Source: Phycisphaerae bacterium (GTDB taxonomy: Bacteria > Planctomycetota > Phycisphaerae > UBA1845 > PWPN01). From it: a stretch of DNA of 64,000 bases. The number at the start of each line of letters is the position of its first letter. Position 1 is the first letter of the stretch. The position numbers were made by a program, and so were the translations under genes. This document shows, piece by piece, positions 1-9,313 of the stretch. The notes beneath the pieces are model-generated. The model was not told the origin of the DNA. It worked only from the letters and a program-made list of their open reading frames with translations, and searched no databases. The stretch covers positions 1 through 64,000 of the forward strand of contig JAUCQB010000204.1 of assembly GCA_030372985.1 (NCBI GenBank), read 5' to 3'.

Positions 1-48
1 CACACAACCCTTCATCAGACACCCTTTCCGTGGCCTACCTCGGGCCAC

Positions 49-87
49 AAAAAAATCCCAGTGCCCGCGGACACGAGCACTGGGATT
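49..87 (-). terminator. Rho-independent terminator of cobalamin riboswitch leader
   Basis: On the minus strand an 11-bp perfect stem (arms at 77-87 and 54-64) with a 12-nt loop is followed directly by seven T residues (A49-A55 on the plus strand). It lies about 100 nt downstream of the cobalamin aptamer and before any downstream gene, so it is a natural expression platform: B12 binding would favour termination. A second hairpin (109-146, GGATCCC arms) lies between aptamer and terminator and could act in the switch. The regulated gene is beyond the left edge. Confidence 0.85.
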
Positions 88-190
88 ACTTTGCCTTGAA
101 TGAAAACGGGATCCTGACGGTCGCCAATGACCGCTTGGATCCCGGGCAGCTTTCGCAGTACCCATGCCCGGGGCACACGACAAAACACAT

Positions 191-423
191 CACGCTCGCA
201 GGCAGGTCTTCTGGCTTACGGAGCGGGGAACCAAGTCGTCCTCGAACGACCGTTTCCCACATCCGGCCACGCCTTCTCATCCGTGCCGCAAAGCCTCGAA
301 AAGCCCCACGTATTCACGAACAATGGCAAAAGTGGCCGGTACTCCGATCACAGCGGCGGGTCCGCGGTGGTTTCGCACCACCTTCCCTTTTCATTCCGCT
401 CAACGCGGAAACCCGCGATCGTG
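191..423 (-). ncRNA. Cobalamin (B12) riboswitch aptamer
   Basis: Read on the minus strand, the region shows the hallmarks of the cobalamin riboswitch in order: an AAGGGAA segment followed by a GGTGGT/ACCACC hairpin, a GCGGACCCGCCGCTGTGAT block (near 345-370), a GCCACT segment, GAGAAGGCGTGGC, and the 3' signature AAGCCAGAAGACCTGCC (201-217). A closing P1 helix of 11 pairs out of 12 can be drawn between 412-423 and 191-202. A promoter lies just upstream and an intrinsic terminator downstream. Genes under this switch usually encode B12 uptake, B12 synthesis or B12-independent isoenzymes; the one regulated here is off the window. Confidence 0.95.
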
Positions 424-447
424 CAACTCTTCACTTGTCAGGCCGGA

Positions 448-475
448 ATCATACACCGCTTCGCCCCGGTGTCAA
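448..475 (-). promoter_or_regulatory. Sigma70-type promoter for the riboswitch transcript
   Basis: On the minus strand TTGACA (470-475) is separated by 16 bp from TATGAT (448-453). The predicted transcription start, near 441, is some 18 nt upstream of the P1 helix of the riboswitch, which is the expected geometry. Confidence 0.75.
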
Positions 476-1847
476 GTGCCTTTACCGCCGGTCTGGCCTA
501 TGGGTGCATCCCTGAAATAGCGGCACATGTGTCGGCGGCCGCCGAGAGCAGGGCAGTGTCGAGGTCGCCACAGCGACCCAGACCTTCCCAGAACGGCCGG
601 AATCGTCGGCAGGTCTCATCCGCTGCGCGGATTTCGACCATGCCCTACCTTCGCAACGCCACCGAAAACGGGATGCGCCCGGTGCCCCCGGAGACATGAC
701 CATAGACTGTCCAGTCAGGGGCGGCCACCGCAGCCAGACAGTTAAAACATACCTGAAAGGCCGCGAAATCGGATCGGTCTGCCCCCCCGATGACCGTCTA
801 AATCGCCTATGACTTCGGCTTGTGCTTAACGCATACGATGGTCGATGACCCAATCCCCGCCAACAAATGAACGATCATTGAAATGAGCCCGCTTCGCGGG
901 TGGTCCGCTCATCCAACCGTTGGCGGGTAGCGGCTGGAGTCCCAGCGGCTGACAGCCGACGGGGAGCTCCATCGCCACGGGCAAAGCTGAATGACTCTGG
1001 ACAACGTTTCGCTGCCAAATTCGACCGTGGACTCATGCTGGAATCCTCAGGCGGACGGAGTGCCCGCTCAGGATTGAAGTCCGCCTCGGCTGCTCCAGCA
1101 TCTTGACCGTCGTGTGGGCCGCACCTGCCACCGACACACGTGGCCAAGTCGCATCGGGGGTGCCTGCGGCCGTTCGGCCATCCGGCTTTTCGGCCTTCAA
1201 TGCATTGTAAGTCCTTTCCTTTCAAGAGCTAAATGGCGATAGATGACCGCCGGTGAAGCAGCCCATCTTGACCCAACCGCGCGTGCCCGGCTTGTTCCGG
1301 ACTTTGGTGTGCTTGGTTGACAGCGGGCACGCCCGCGATGATGTGAAAGACCTGGAAGCCCCACCCACACCGCCATCAACCCCATTCCGACCATCGCGTC
1401 CTTGGCCTGAGGATCAGAGGCCCGGGGGCTGATGGCCCCAATCGGCCCGAGAGACCACACCCAACAGAAGAGAGCGGCCACCGGGGGAGGCCTGGAGGCG
1501 CCAGCCCGGATTCGAAGGCAAGGTTGGCGCGCGAGGGAGACGAAATGCACTCGCTGCGTCGCAGGCCACACCGTGAGGCAGGGCCCGGCGATTTCCGGCC
1601 CATCCCTCGCGGGATGTGCTGTCAGCACGCGCTCGTGCCGCCCCGCGTTGACGGGGGTGGGGGTGACCCTGTAATCTTGTTTCGCTGCCAAGGAGGGTCG
1701 GCCCTGCCTGGGCTGCCGGTCGTGACCGCGGCGTCACCGGACCGGGCTGAGTCCGGCAAGAGGACCGGACCCGGTCCTCCCGCACCGGATGCATGCCAGA
1801 TGATTGCCTGCGTGGAATGCCCCTGAAGCTTCCTCAGCCGGAGGTTC
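476..1847. other. Long region without a recognisable gene
   Basis: About 1.4 kb with only short overlapping open frames on both strands. None combines a good ribosome binding site, plausible composition and a recognisable product. GC content stays high, which explains the many chance open frames. It may hold decayed genes, but I cannot name any remnant with confidence. Confidence 0.5.
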
Positions 1848-4187
1848 ATGATGAGCAATTGGTGGATGCACGGTCTGTGCCCGGTCCAGATGCGTCTGTT
1901 CGTGGTGGTTGTCGCTTGTGTCATGGGTGTGGCCGCACCGGCGGGGGCCCAGGAGGCGACCGCCGAATCCGCGCCGGCGGCAGAGGCGGAGCCCGACGCG
2001 AAGGACGCCACCCTGGAATCGCTCTTTGCGAACTACCTTCACTTCGCTCTGATCGGGCGGTTCGACGTCGCCGATCAGCGGTTCGCCCAGCCTCTGCTGA
2101 GCCGTCCCGAGCTGAATCCGATGACCCCGGAGGCGGCCGAGACGCTTATCCAGCTTTCCGAGAAGTATGAGAACAGCATGGACACCCTCCTGTTGCTCAT
2201 CAACAACAGCACGATCGGCGAGAACGCGCAGAAGGTCATGAACCTCATCCGCGAGGCGCACACGCGCAAGCGGATGGACCCCGCACGCATCAAGACCAAC
2301 ATCGATCTGCTCAAGGGCGACCCTATGCAGAGGACCGTCGCCGTCGAGCGGCTGATCGAATCGGGCGAGTACGCGGTGCCGTGGATGCTGGGACTGCTGA
2401 GCGACCCGAACAGGGAGGATGTTCAGCCGTTTATCACCCGGGCACTTCCGCAACTGGGCCGCAACGCGATCAACCCTTTGCTGGCCGCGCTGGCCTGTCA
2501 ACATGAACCAACTCTGCGGGTCGTCATCGAGTCATTGGGCAAGATCGGCTACCCTCAGGCGCTGCCCTACCTGCAGCATCTGGCGACCACGAAGGATACG
2601 TCCGCGTCCATTCAGAAGACCGCGGCCGAGGCGGTCGAGCGGATTCTCTCGAACAGCCAGGGGATCCAACTCAAAGCGGCGGACGAGTTGTTCCGCGACC
2701 TGGCCGAGCAGTACTTCGCCGAGATCGACTCCTTGCGACCCGATCCCCGCGAGGACCGCGCAAACCTCTGGCGGCTCCGGGCGGACGCGCAGCCTGGTGA
2801 AGATCTGGTTGCCCCGATCGCCGTCGATTCCAGGATCTACAACCTGGTGCGATGCATGGAGTGCTGCCAGACATCGCTGTCGCTGAAGATCGACCAACCG
2901 GCGGTACTGGCTTTGTGGGTGGCGGCCAACTTCCGCCGGGAAGCCCGGTTGGGCCTGGACGTCGAATCCGAGGAAACGGTCGACGCTCGAAAGCTGGACC
3001 CCTCGCGACCGGAGAGTTTTCCACGGAGCATCTACTTCGCGCGGATGGCCGGCCCGTCGTGCAACCAGATCGTGCTGGCCCGGGGGATCAAAGAACGCGA
3101 CCGAAACATCGCCCTGGGGGCAGTGGCGGCGTTGAACGTAACCGCCGGCCGGCAGGCGATGACCGACGTTCAGGGCGAAGGCGGCACCAGCATGGGCGAG
3201 GCCTTGTACTTCCCCGATCTGCTGGTGCGCGTTCAGGCGGCCCTGGCCCTGGGCAAGGCGCTGCCGCCTGCACCCTTCCACGGTTCGACCGAGGTGGTTC
3301 CGGTGCTGGCTTCCGTGCTGACGCCTTCCGAGAAGAAGAACTATATGCTGGTGGATCCGGAGAAGGAATCCGCCGGCGTGATCCAGAGCGGCTTGATCAA
3401 CAGCGGGGCGGTCCTGGTTCTGGCGGATCGGCTGGGCCCCGCGCTGAACCAGGCTCGTCAGGAGCTGACGCACCTCGACGGCATCTTCCTGGCCAGCGAC
3501 ATGAAGCAGCCCACGGTGACCGAGGCCGTCGAGCAACTGGCCAAGGATGATCGCTTCTGCCTGACCCCGATCATCGTGCTGGTCAAGGAGAACCAGACCA
3601 CGGTGCTCGACCGAATCGACAAGTCGGACAGGCGAATCGGCAGCATCTTCGTCTTGACGACGTCAGACAAGGCCACCGATCCGAAGATCGTCGAGCAGAT
3701 GCTGGCGAAGCTCGAGCAGGTGACCGTCCGTTGCGGCCTGCGACCGCTGTCGCCCGAGTCGAAGCTTTCTCTGGCCCTGCAGGCTGCCCGCGTGATCCAG
3801 GGCATGGCCCAGAGCCAATCGCCCGTTTTCAATGCCCAGACGGCCCTGCCGGCGCTGGTCGAAACGCTTCGCACCGCGACGGTGGAAGAGCTGCGGGCGG
3901 CGGCGGCGACCGCATTGGCCTGGATGCCGGCCCCCCAGGCTCAGCGGGCTATCGCCGGGATCGCCCTGACTGCCCAGGAGACCGAGTCCTTGCGGATCAC
4001 GACCTTCGGTCTGCTGGCCGACTCGGCTCGCCGCTTCGGCGGCCAACTGGACGAGAGCCTGATGTCGCGACTGATGGAGCAGGCGACCGGCGAACCGAAC
4101 CTGACCCTCCGCACCGCCGCGAGCCAAGCCATGGGAGCTATGAATCCGTCCGTCGAGCGAGTTCTGCCGATCATCACGGTGAAGTGA
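1848..4187 (+). CDS. Exported HEAT-repeat-like protein
   Basis: The 779-aa product has an N-terminal hydrophobic segment (residues 16-30) ending in an Ala-rich AGA cleavage motif near residue 34, so it is probably exported. Residues about 150-270 and 660-779 are built of paired amphipathic helices with the 'AVERLIESG', 'LLAALA' and 'AAATALAWM' patterns typical of HEAT/armadillo-type repeats, which serve as protein-interaction scaffolds. No catalytic motif is visible. GGAGG lies just before two consecutive ATGs at 1848 and 1851; ATG 1890 (Met15) is another possible start and would still leave a signal peptide. The partner and the role are unknown. Confidence 0.8.
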   Translation: MMSNWWMHGLCPVQMRLFVVVVACVMGVAAPAGAQEATAESAPAAEAEPDAKDATLESLFANYLHFALIGRFDVADQRFAQPLLSRPELNPMTPEAAETLIQLSEKYENSMDTLLLLINNSTIGENAQKVMNLIREAHTRKRMDPARIKTNIDLLKGDPMQRTVAVERLIESGEYAVPWMLGLLSDPNREDVQPFITRALPQLGRNAINPLLAALACQHEPTLRVVIESLGKIGYPQALPYLQHLATTKDTSASIQKTAAEAVERILSNSQGIQLKAADELFRDLAEQYFAEIDSLRPDPREDRANLWRLRADAQPGEDLVAPIAVDSRIYNLVRCMECCQTSLSLKIDQPAVLALWVAANFRREARLGLDVESEETVDARKLDPSRPESFPRSIYFARMAGPSCNQIVLARGIKERDRNIALGAVAALNVTAGRQAMTDVQGEGGTSMGEALYFPDLLVRVQAALALGKALPPAPFHGSTEVVPVLASVLTPSEKKNYMLVDPEKESAGVIQSGLINSGAVLVLADRLGPALNQARQELTHLDGIFLASDMKQPTVTEAVEQLAKDDRFCLTPIIVLVKENQTTVLDRIDKSDRRIGSIFVLTTSDKATDPKIVEQMLAKLEQVTVRCGLRPLSPESKLSLALQAARVIQGMAQSQSPVFNAQTALPALVETLRTATVEELRAAAATALAWMPAPQAQRAIAGIALTAQETESLRITTFGLLADSARRFGGQLDESLMSRLMEQATGEPNLTLRTAASQAMGAMNPSVERVLPIITVK

Positions 4188-4314
4188 CCCGACACATGTC
4201 CTGCAGGCGTGAAGCCTGAGCCCGGTCACCATCTCAGAATGGCGATCCGGTCGGGTAACCCAGGTTCTTCGTGAACCTGAACTCTCGATTCTTCTCCGGT
4301 TCAGACTGGCAGGC

Positions 4315-4413
4315 ATAAGGCGCACGCCCGCCACGGCGGGCATGCCCGCGGACCTCGATCTGCAATCTCGAATCTGCAATCTGAAATCCGGCGGTCCGCC
4401 AGGGCGGACCCTA
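4315..4413. repeat. Interspersed hairpin repeat, copy 1
   Basis: Contains a GCCCGCCACGGCGGGC palindrome, a short tract of repeated AATCT words, then a GGTCCGCC..GGCGGACC hairpin ending in CCTAC. The same arrangement occurs at 7538-7630. The terminal CTA at 4411-4413 is, on the minus strand, the TAG stop of the neighbouring isomerase-like gene. This looks like a REP/MITE-type non-autonomous repeat; the left end is more degenerate than in copy 2. Confidence 0.7.
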
Positions 4414-5304
4414 CGGCGTCTCCTGTGCCAACCGCTCAGAATACGCTCGCCAGGCTTTCATCGTTTCCTTCAGGTTCTCGTGCACGTCCCCCTTGATGCC
4501 GTAACCCTGGAAGCCGATCGGGCCCTGGTACCCCGTGTTGCGCAGCATCTTGAGGAGTCCGTACACGTCGAACTCGCCGCGCCCGAGCGGCTGAATCAGC
4601 CGGTCCCACTCGCCCTCGGAGTCGGCCCCGTTGATGGTCACCAGCACCAGATGCGGCCGGGCCAGCTTGAGCACCGCTGTCGGGTCCCTCTGTCGATCGG
4701 TCTTGAGCCAATGGCAGAGGTTGAAAGTCACGCCGACATTGCGGTGTCGGACCTTTCCGACCAGCCTGACCGCATCTTCGACCCGGGCGAGGTAGAAGTT
4801 CACATGTGGGTACAGAGCCACGCGAACGCCGGCCTTCTCGGCCATCTCCGCGATCTCATCGATGATCGCAACCGCTCGTTCGTCGCCCTCCGTCGAAGCC
4901 GGCGTGAACTTGTTGCCGACCATGCACAGCCAGACGAACGTGTCGCGCCCCTTAAGCGCGGCGATGGCCTCTTTGACCTTGGGGTCATACTTCGGCTGGT
5001 CGGGATCGACGTTGCTCATCACGTAGATCGCGAACATCTTGAGGCTCTGGGCATCGAGGGCCTTGAGCATGTCCGGGACGTTCTCCTTGGCCGACGGCCC
5101 CCATCCGGCGTAGCCGAGTTCCTTGAGCATCTTGACCTGCGACTGGTAGGTCTGATGGTTCGCGTCCTTGGTCGCCGTGTCCAGCGCGAAGAACGCATTC
5201 GATAGCCCCGCGGGCCGAGTCGCAGCAACCGGCCGGGTCTGGGCCGTTTGAGACACTGACGTGCTTGCCAGAACCATCACTGCAACCGACATCAGACCGG
5301 TCAT
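4411..5304 (-). CDS. Exported sugar phosphate isomerase/epimerase-like TIM barrel protein
   Basis: A 297-aa protein of the xylose isomerase-like TIM barrel family (AP endonuclease 2 fold). It has an N-terminal hydrophobic signal (residues 1-20), an unusual location for the family but common in Planctomycetota. Family-like features are the repeated beta-strand ends 'VALYPHVNF', 'VGVTFNLCHW' and 'PIGFQGYGIKGD', where metal and substrate ligands normally lie. The start is set by GGAGG 10 nt upstream of ATG 5304. The substrate is unknown; such proteins commonly act on sugars or inositol derivatives. Its TAG stop is formed by the adjoining hairpin repeat. It converges with the HEAT-repeat gene. 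Confidence 0.8.
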   Translation of the reverse strand: MTGLMSVAVMVLASTSVSQTAQTRPVAATRPAGLSNAFFALDTATKDANHQTYQSQVKMLKELGYAGWGPSAKENVPDMLKALDAQSLKMFAIYVMSNVDPDQPKYDPKVKEAIAALKGRDTFVWLCMVGNKFTPASTEGDERAVAIIDEIAEMAEKAGVRVALYPHVNFYLARVEDAVRLVGKVRHRNVGVTFNLCHWLKTDRQRDPTAVLKLARPHLVLVTINGADSEGEWDRLIQPLGRGEFDVYGLLKMLRNTGYQGPIGFQGYGIKGDVHENLKETMKAWRAYSERLAQETP

Positions 5305-5687
5305 CAGCGTAAACCTCCAAAGCGCCGAAAGGCCGGGTTTTCATTGCGGTCTTTGCCCGCAAGTCGAGTCCTGCGTAAAGGGCGTATGCCGACGTCCACC
5401 CGCCTGCGCGAAATCCGCTTCGCAGGGCGTTTCTCGGACCCCGCCATTATATCTTTTTTGGGTTGATCCGGGCACCCAGACCCCTTATGATGGCATTTGT
5501 TCGGAGGGTAGCATAAGAACGCATCGTCCCTCACCATAGTACGAGAATGAAGAGGATCTGGGGGGGCATATCCCCAAGCCTGCGGTGTTCTTCTTGTGTG
5601 CCTCTCGATGCTTCCGGGTCCGGAGAACGCAGCGTTGTTCCGATCCGCGGTCAGCCCATCTCGTCCGGTGCGCACTGAGGAGGAAGG
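5305..5687. other. Divergent intergenic region
   Basis: 383 bp between two divergent genes (isomerase-like, minus; metalloprotease, plus). It should contain both promoters. An AT-rich patch (5443-5460) lies near its middle, but I could not assign convincing -35/-10 pairs. No RNA gene was recognised. Confidence 0.4.
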
Positions 5688-7478
5688 ATGATGAAAAGGC
5701 TCAATCTCTGCTGGCGAATAGCGGTCCTGGTCTGCCTGATTCATGGCTCGCTGTCCGTCGCCGCTCCCTTGAACAATATCCCCAAGCAAACGGTGACCGG
5801 CTCGCGGAGCGTCGGCACGTTCGGCTGGAACTACGCCTACGACATCGAATTCAAGGACGGCCAGGTCAAGGTCAGCATCGAGGTCAAGCTCCAGCCCGAC
5901 GCCGGGGCCACTCAGGCCCAGATCGATGCGGTCAAGGATACCTGGGAATCCGGCGTCGAGAACATGTGGAACGGCAAGTTCAACATCGTCAAGGACGGCA
6001 CCTGGTCCTACCCCGTCGTCTTCGACGTGATCTTTGTCGACCCGCATCACACGGTCAAGGTTGCCCCCGGCCAGCATGGTGTGGCCGGCAAAGTGACCAA
6101 CATGACCCATTGGCACGCCGGCGACACCGGTGCGGTGGCCGCCCACGAGTTCGGGCACATGTTCGGCCTCTGGGACGAATACAGCGCCGGTGCGAAAGAC
6201 CCGTCCGGTCCTATCCTGGACGGGACCAGCATCATGGGCAGCGTCGGACCCGGAGCCGCGCCCAAGGCCCGCCATTTCCAGCCCTTCGCCGACTGGCTGA
6301 AATCCAAGAGCCCGACGCAAACCTTCACCGTCGAACCGAAGGTCACCGGCGTCTCCACGATCGGCCCGCTCAGCAACTTCGACGTGTACAACAATTCCGG
6401 CACCAACGCCAACGACTACGAGTTGAAGCTCAAAGGCGTCAAGAAGGCCGACGTCACCGGCACATTCAACGGCTACGGCAACCCCCCGACGATGACTGAC
6501 ACGACCGACGGCGTCGATATCCGTTGGTCGGGCGGCGATATTCCCAGCGGCCAGTACCGCCACTTCGGCGTTCGCCTCAAGAACGGCGTCAATCCCGAAG
6601 GCGCTTCCTCCACCTGGACATATAACAGCGCGGTCATCGCTGCGAATGTCGGCGTCGGCGTCCAGCATTACTGGTCCCCCGCCGTCATCACGCCCAATGG
6701 CATCGCCGCCAGCATCCGCAACGTGTCCGATGAACCGCTGCGTATCTCGTACCGTTACAGCATGGTTCTCCCCGAACCGATTCCGCTTGACGACCTGACC
6801 CGCGACCTCGTCGTACCCTGGATGAACGGCGGGGCGTGGACTTCCCTCATGTTCCTTGATCCCGGACAGTTCGTCACCAACATCTTCCCCCTTAACGAAC
6901 CGGGCAACGCCATCGTCGGGCAGGTCCAGGTCTTCAGCCCGGCCAACCCGCTCGAACCGCTGGTCTTCTTCACCAATGAGGGCGTCGGGCTGGAACTGTC
7001 GCCGCCTCATGGACTGGTCACTGGCGACTTCGACTTCAACGACGATTGGAGCGTCGACGACCTGGACGACATGGCCACGGCCGTGGGCGATCCGGCCGCG
7101 TTCATGGTCCTGCACGGCCTGAGCTTCGACGAACTGCTGGAACTGGGTGACTTGGACCAGAATGGGGTCTTCGATCCGCAGGATGAGATGCTTGCTCATC
7201 AATGGGTGCCGACGGGCCAGGCCATGGGCTACCCCGTGATCTTGCTGAATGATCCTTATGCCGATTTCGATGGGGACGGCGACGTGGACCAGATCGATTT
7301 CGCCGCCGTCCAGGAGTGCGTATCCGGCGACGGGCACTGGTATCCTGAGGATCTACAGCACTGCTACATGTTTGATGGGGATCACGACGGCGACGTCGAT
7401 AGCGACGACATGGACACCTTTGAGTTGTGTGCCAGCGGTCCCGGCATCATGGCCGATGTAACCTGCGACGGCCCGTGA
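5688..7478 (+). CDS. Secreted zinc metalloprotease with dockerin-like C-terminal repeats
   Basis: A 596-aa protein with a signal peptide (residues 1-25, ending SVAA). Residues 153-163 read HEFGHMFGLWD, an HExxHxxGxxD zinc site in which the final Asp is the likely third ligand, with Met further on (GTSIMGS), as in metzincin-like secreted proteases. From about residue 445 there are several acidic Ca-binding-like loops (DFDFNDDWSVDD, DLDQNGVFDPQD, DFDGDGDVDQID, DHDGDVDSDD). These resemble the type I dockerin-like tails found on many planctomycete exoproteins. The start is set by GGAGGAAGG before ATG 5688. Likely role: extracellular protein degradation or surface-associated proteolysis. Confidence 0.88.
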   Translation: MMKRLNLCWRIAVLVCLIHGSLSVAAPLNNIPKQTVTGSRSVGTFGWNYAYDIEFKDGQVKVSIEVKLQPDAGATQAQIDAVKDTWESGVENMWNGKFNIVKDGTWSYPVVFDVIFVDPHHTVKVAPGQHGVAGKVTNMTHWHAGDTGAVAAHEFGHMFGLWDEYSAGAKDPSGPILDGTSIMGSVGPGAAPKARHFQPFADWLKSKSPTQTFTVEPKVTGVSTIGPLSNFDVYNNSGTNANDYELKLKGVKKADVTGTFNGYGNPPTMTDTTDGVDIRWSGGDIPSGQYRHFGVRLKNGVNPEGASSTWTYNSAVIAANVGVGVQHYWSPAVITPNGIAASIRNVSDEPLRISYRYSMVLPEPIPLDDLTRDLVVPWMNGGAWTSLMFLDPGQFVTNIFPLNEPGNAIVGQVQVFSPANPLEPLVFFTNEGVGLELSPPHGLVTGDFDFNDDWSVDDLDDMATAVGDPAAFMVLHGLSFDELLELGDLDQNGVFDPQDEMLAHQWVPTGQAMGYPVILLNDPYADFDGDGDVDQIDFAAVQECVSGDGHWYPEDLQHCYMFDGDHDGDVDSDDMDTFELCASGPGIMADVTCDGP

Positions 7479-7537
7479 TGATGCCCGCTCCGCCTTACGG
7501 TGCCGTCAGCCGGACTTTCGGGCTTCTGGTTTCACTG

Positions 7538-7630
7538 GTAGGGTCCGCGCCCGCCACGGCGGGCAGGCCCGCGGACCACAATCTGAAATCTGAGATTTGA
7601 AATCAAGTGATCCGCCGACGCGGATCCTAC
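7538..7630. repeat. Interspersed hairpin repeat, copy 2
   Basis: A 93-nt element with inverted ends GTAGGGTCCGC and GCGGATCCTAC. It contains the same GCCCGCCACGGCGGGC palindrome and AATCT-rich core as the repeat at 4315-4413. The terminal CTA (7627-7629) is the TAG stop codon of the ParB-like gene on the minus strand. The two copies differ at several positions, so they are not a recent assembly duplication. Confidence 0.75.
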
Positions 7631-8586
7631 TCCTCCGCCCCGCCCGCCGCCGCCCCGCTGCGTGCCAGATCCGACACGCTGATCTTGTCGGTCTTGAACT
7701 TGTCCGCCGCCTGCTCCATCTTGTCGAGCGTCTCCTCGATGGGCATCGTCTTGCCCTTGAGGAAGCGGATCGGGTTGATCCGGGCGACCACGAAGTTGCG
7801 CAGATACGGGCTCTCCAGCCCCTTGGCCTTCAACTCGCTGACAATCTGACCCACGCGAGCATCGATCTTGACCAACTGCTCGGCAAAGCCCGCCCGTTTC
7901 GCCAGGCTCTTGGGCAGCGGCACGCTCAGGAACACGTCCACTCGCTTGAGCATCGGGTGATAGGCACCACCTGCGAATCGCCCGTTCTGCTCGTAACACA
8001 AGCCCAGCGTCAGGAACGCCGCCTCCTCGAACTCCAGGGCATAATCCTCCTCGCGGCCCTCGGGCAGCTCGGCCAGGTGCCGGGCCAGACGGATGACTTC
8101 GGACGACTTCTCGCGCAGGTTGTGGGCCTTCTCGACGTTCAGCGCCAGGATCAGCCGGGCGACCTGCGGTTCGGTCACGACCAGGGCGGTAATCGACTGT
8201 GCCCCCTGGTTCTTCATGGCCGTGGTGCGGTGGTGGCCATTGGGCGTCTGGTACTGTCTGGGCCCCGCGCGCACGGCGATGACCGGGTCAAGATACAGAC
8301 CGCTGCGGGAGATCACGTCTTCGAGCCGTTTGACATGGGTGTCCGACAACCCGCGCTGGTACGGCGTCGGTTCGACTTGTTCGAGCGGCAAAGCGGCCAT
8401 AACCAACCATCGGCCGCCGAGCGGCTCGCGGTATGCACTCAACACCGCCCCGCCGTCTTTCTCGATATCCTTGCAGAGCGATTCGACGGCGTTCGGCGGT
8501 TCGGCCCGCACCTGCGATGGCTTGAGCCCGACCGGCCCGGGCGGCTCGCCCTTCTTCCTGCGTTTGCGTGTTTTGCCCGCTGCCAT
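7627..8586 (-). CDS. ParB/Srx-domain protein
   Basis: A 319-aa protein with a very basic N-terminus (KTRKRRKKG) followed by a ParB/sulfiredoxin-like domain at about residues 66-140. The signature 116-NGHHRTTAM is the GxxR-type motif that binds CTP/ATP in ParB-fold proteins. The remainder is helical and unassigned. It is too divergent and too isolated (no parA, no parS seen) to be the chromosomal partition ParB; many ParB-fold proteins in accessory DNA are nucleases or regulators. ATG 8586 is preferred over upstream in-frame codons because GGGAGG lies 9 nt upstream. It follows the GntR-SPFH operon on the same strand after a 184-nt gap. Confidence 0.75.
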   Translation of the reverse strand: MAAGKTRKRRKKGEPPGPVGLKPSQVRAEPPNAVESLCKDIEKDGGAVLSAYREPLGGRWLVMAALPLEQVEPTPYQRGLSDTHVKRLEDVISRSGLYLDPVIAVRAGPRQYQTPNGHHRTTAMKNQGAQSITALVVTEPQVARLILALNVEKAHNLREKSSEVIRLARHLAELPEGREEDYALEFEEAAFLTLGLCYEQNGRFAGGAYHPMLKRVDVFLSVPLPKSLAKRAGFAEQLVKIDARVGQIVSELKAKGLESPYLRNFVVARINPIRFLKGKTMPIEETLDKMEQAADKFKTDKISVSDLARSGAAAGGAEE

Positions 8587-8770
8587 AACGATGTGCCTCC
8601 CATGTGAGCCTGAATCATGCGAGCAGGCTTTCGGCACGTCAAGCCCGAGCGACCTGGAAGTGAAAACAGCCTTTGACGGAACGGACCACACGACTCTGAC
8701 CATCGCGTCGATGGAAAGCTGTCGTCGTGAGAACAACCGCGTCTGTGTGTCACAGCGGCTCGAACGGCTC

Positions 8771-9313
8771 TCATCGCGCCCAGACGGGGTCCAATACCCA
8801 CCCGCGCGCGGGGTGTACGGGTGTTTCCTCGATCCGTTTCGGGGGCGCGGCCGGCAGCCAATCGGCCTTCCACCTGCCGAACTGCAGGCCACCTTTCTCT
8901 CTCCACAGCACGAGCGAGACCCGCGACAGATCCCGCCGCCAGAACACGCTGACGATATTCCTGGGCAGCCACCCCGCACAGTTGCCGTGGCCGAGTTCGC
9001 CGCACAGGTGGCCGATAGACGGTGCCGTTCGTGCCCCCCGATCGTAGAACCAGAGCTGCTTTCCGGCAGCGGCACGCTGCGGCGTTGCCCATAACATGTC
9101 CACGCGGGCCGCGCCCGGCAGCGGCACGTAGACCAGATCCGGCCGCCAGTCAAATACCCGGCATTCCCGGGTATCGGCAGACAACACGATGACTCGGGCG
9201 GTGACGCCCCGGCCGTCGAACAGCGGCAACAGCACGCAATTCGTCAACGTTGCGTCCTGGAATCGAATCGTGCTGCGCGCCAGACGTCCGGCCGATACAG
9301 GCAGCGGGTTCAT
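8771..9313 (-). CDS. Unknown protein in the GntR-SPFH operon
   Basis: I do not recognise this 180-aa protein. It has no clear signal peptide or membrane segment and is rich in Trp and Arg in its second half (WFYDRG, WREKGG, RWKADW). Its ATG overlaps the stop of the SPFH gene by 4 nt, so the two are translationally coupled, and a role linked to that membrane scaffold or its cargo is plausible. The open frame has the same codon bias as its neighbours. Confidence 0.7.
   Translation of the reverse strand: MNPLPVSAGRLARSTIRFQDATLTNCVLLPLFDGRGVTARVIVLSADTRECRVFDWRPDLVYVPLPGAARVDMLWATPQRAAAGKQLWFYDRGARTAPSIGHLCGELGHGNCAGWLPRNIVSVFWRRDLSRVSLVLWREKGGLQFGRWKADWLPAAPPKRIEETPVHPARGWVLDPVWAR

Noticed and set aside
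424..1847. Hidden protein gene in the long left intergenic region
   Set aside because: No frame has both a start signal and a recognisable motif; the candidate ATG near 1204 on the minus strand runs into a stop after two codons.
5304..7337. 677-codon open frame on the minus strand
   Set aside because: It lies antisense to the well-supported metalloprotease gene, has no ribosome site or recognisable domain, and the His/Val/Gly-rich composition is what GC-rich coding DNA gives on the opposite strand.
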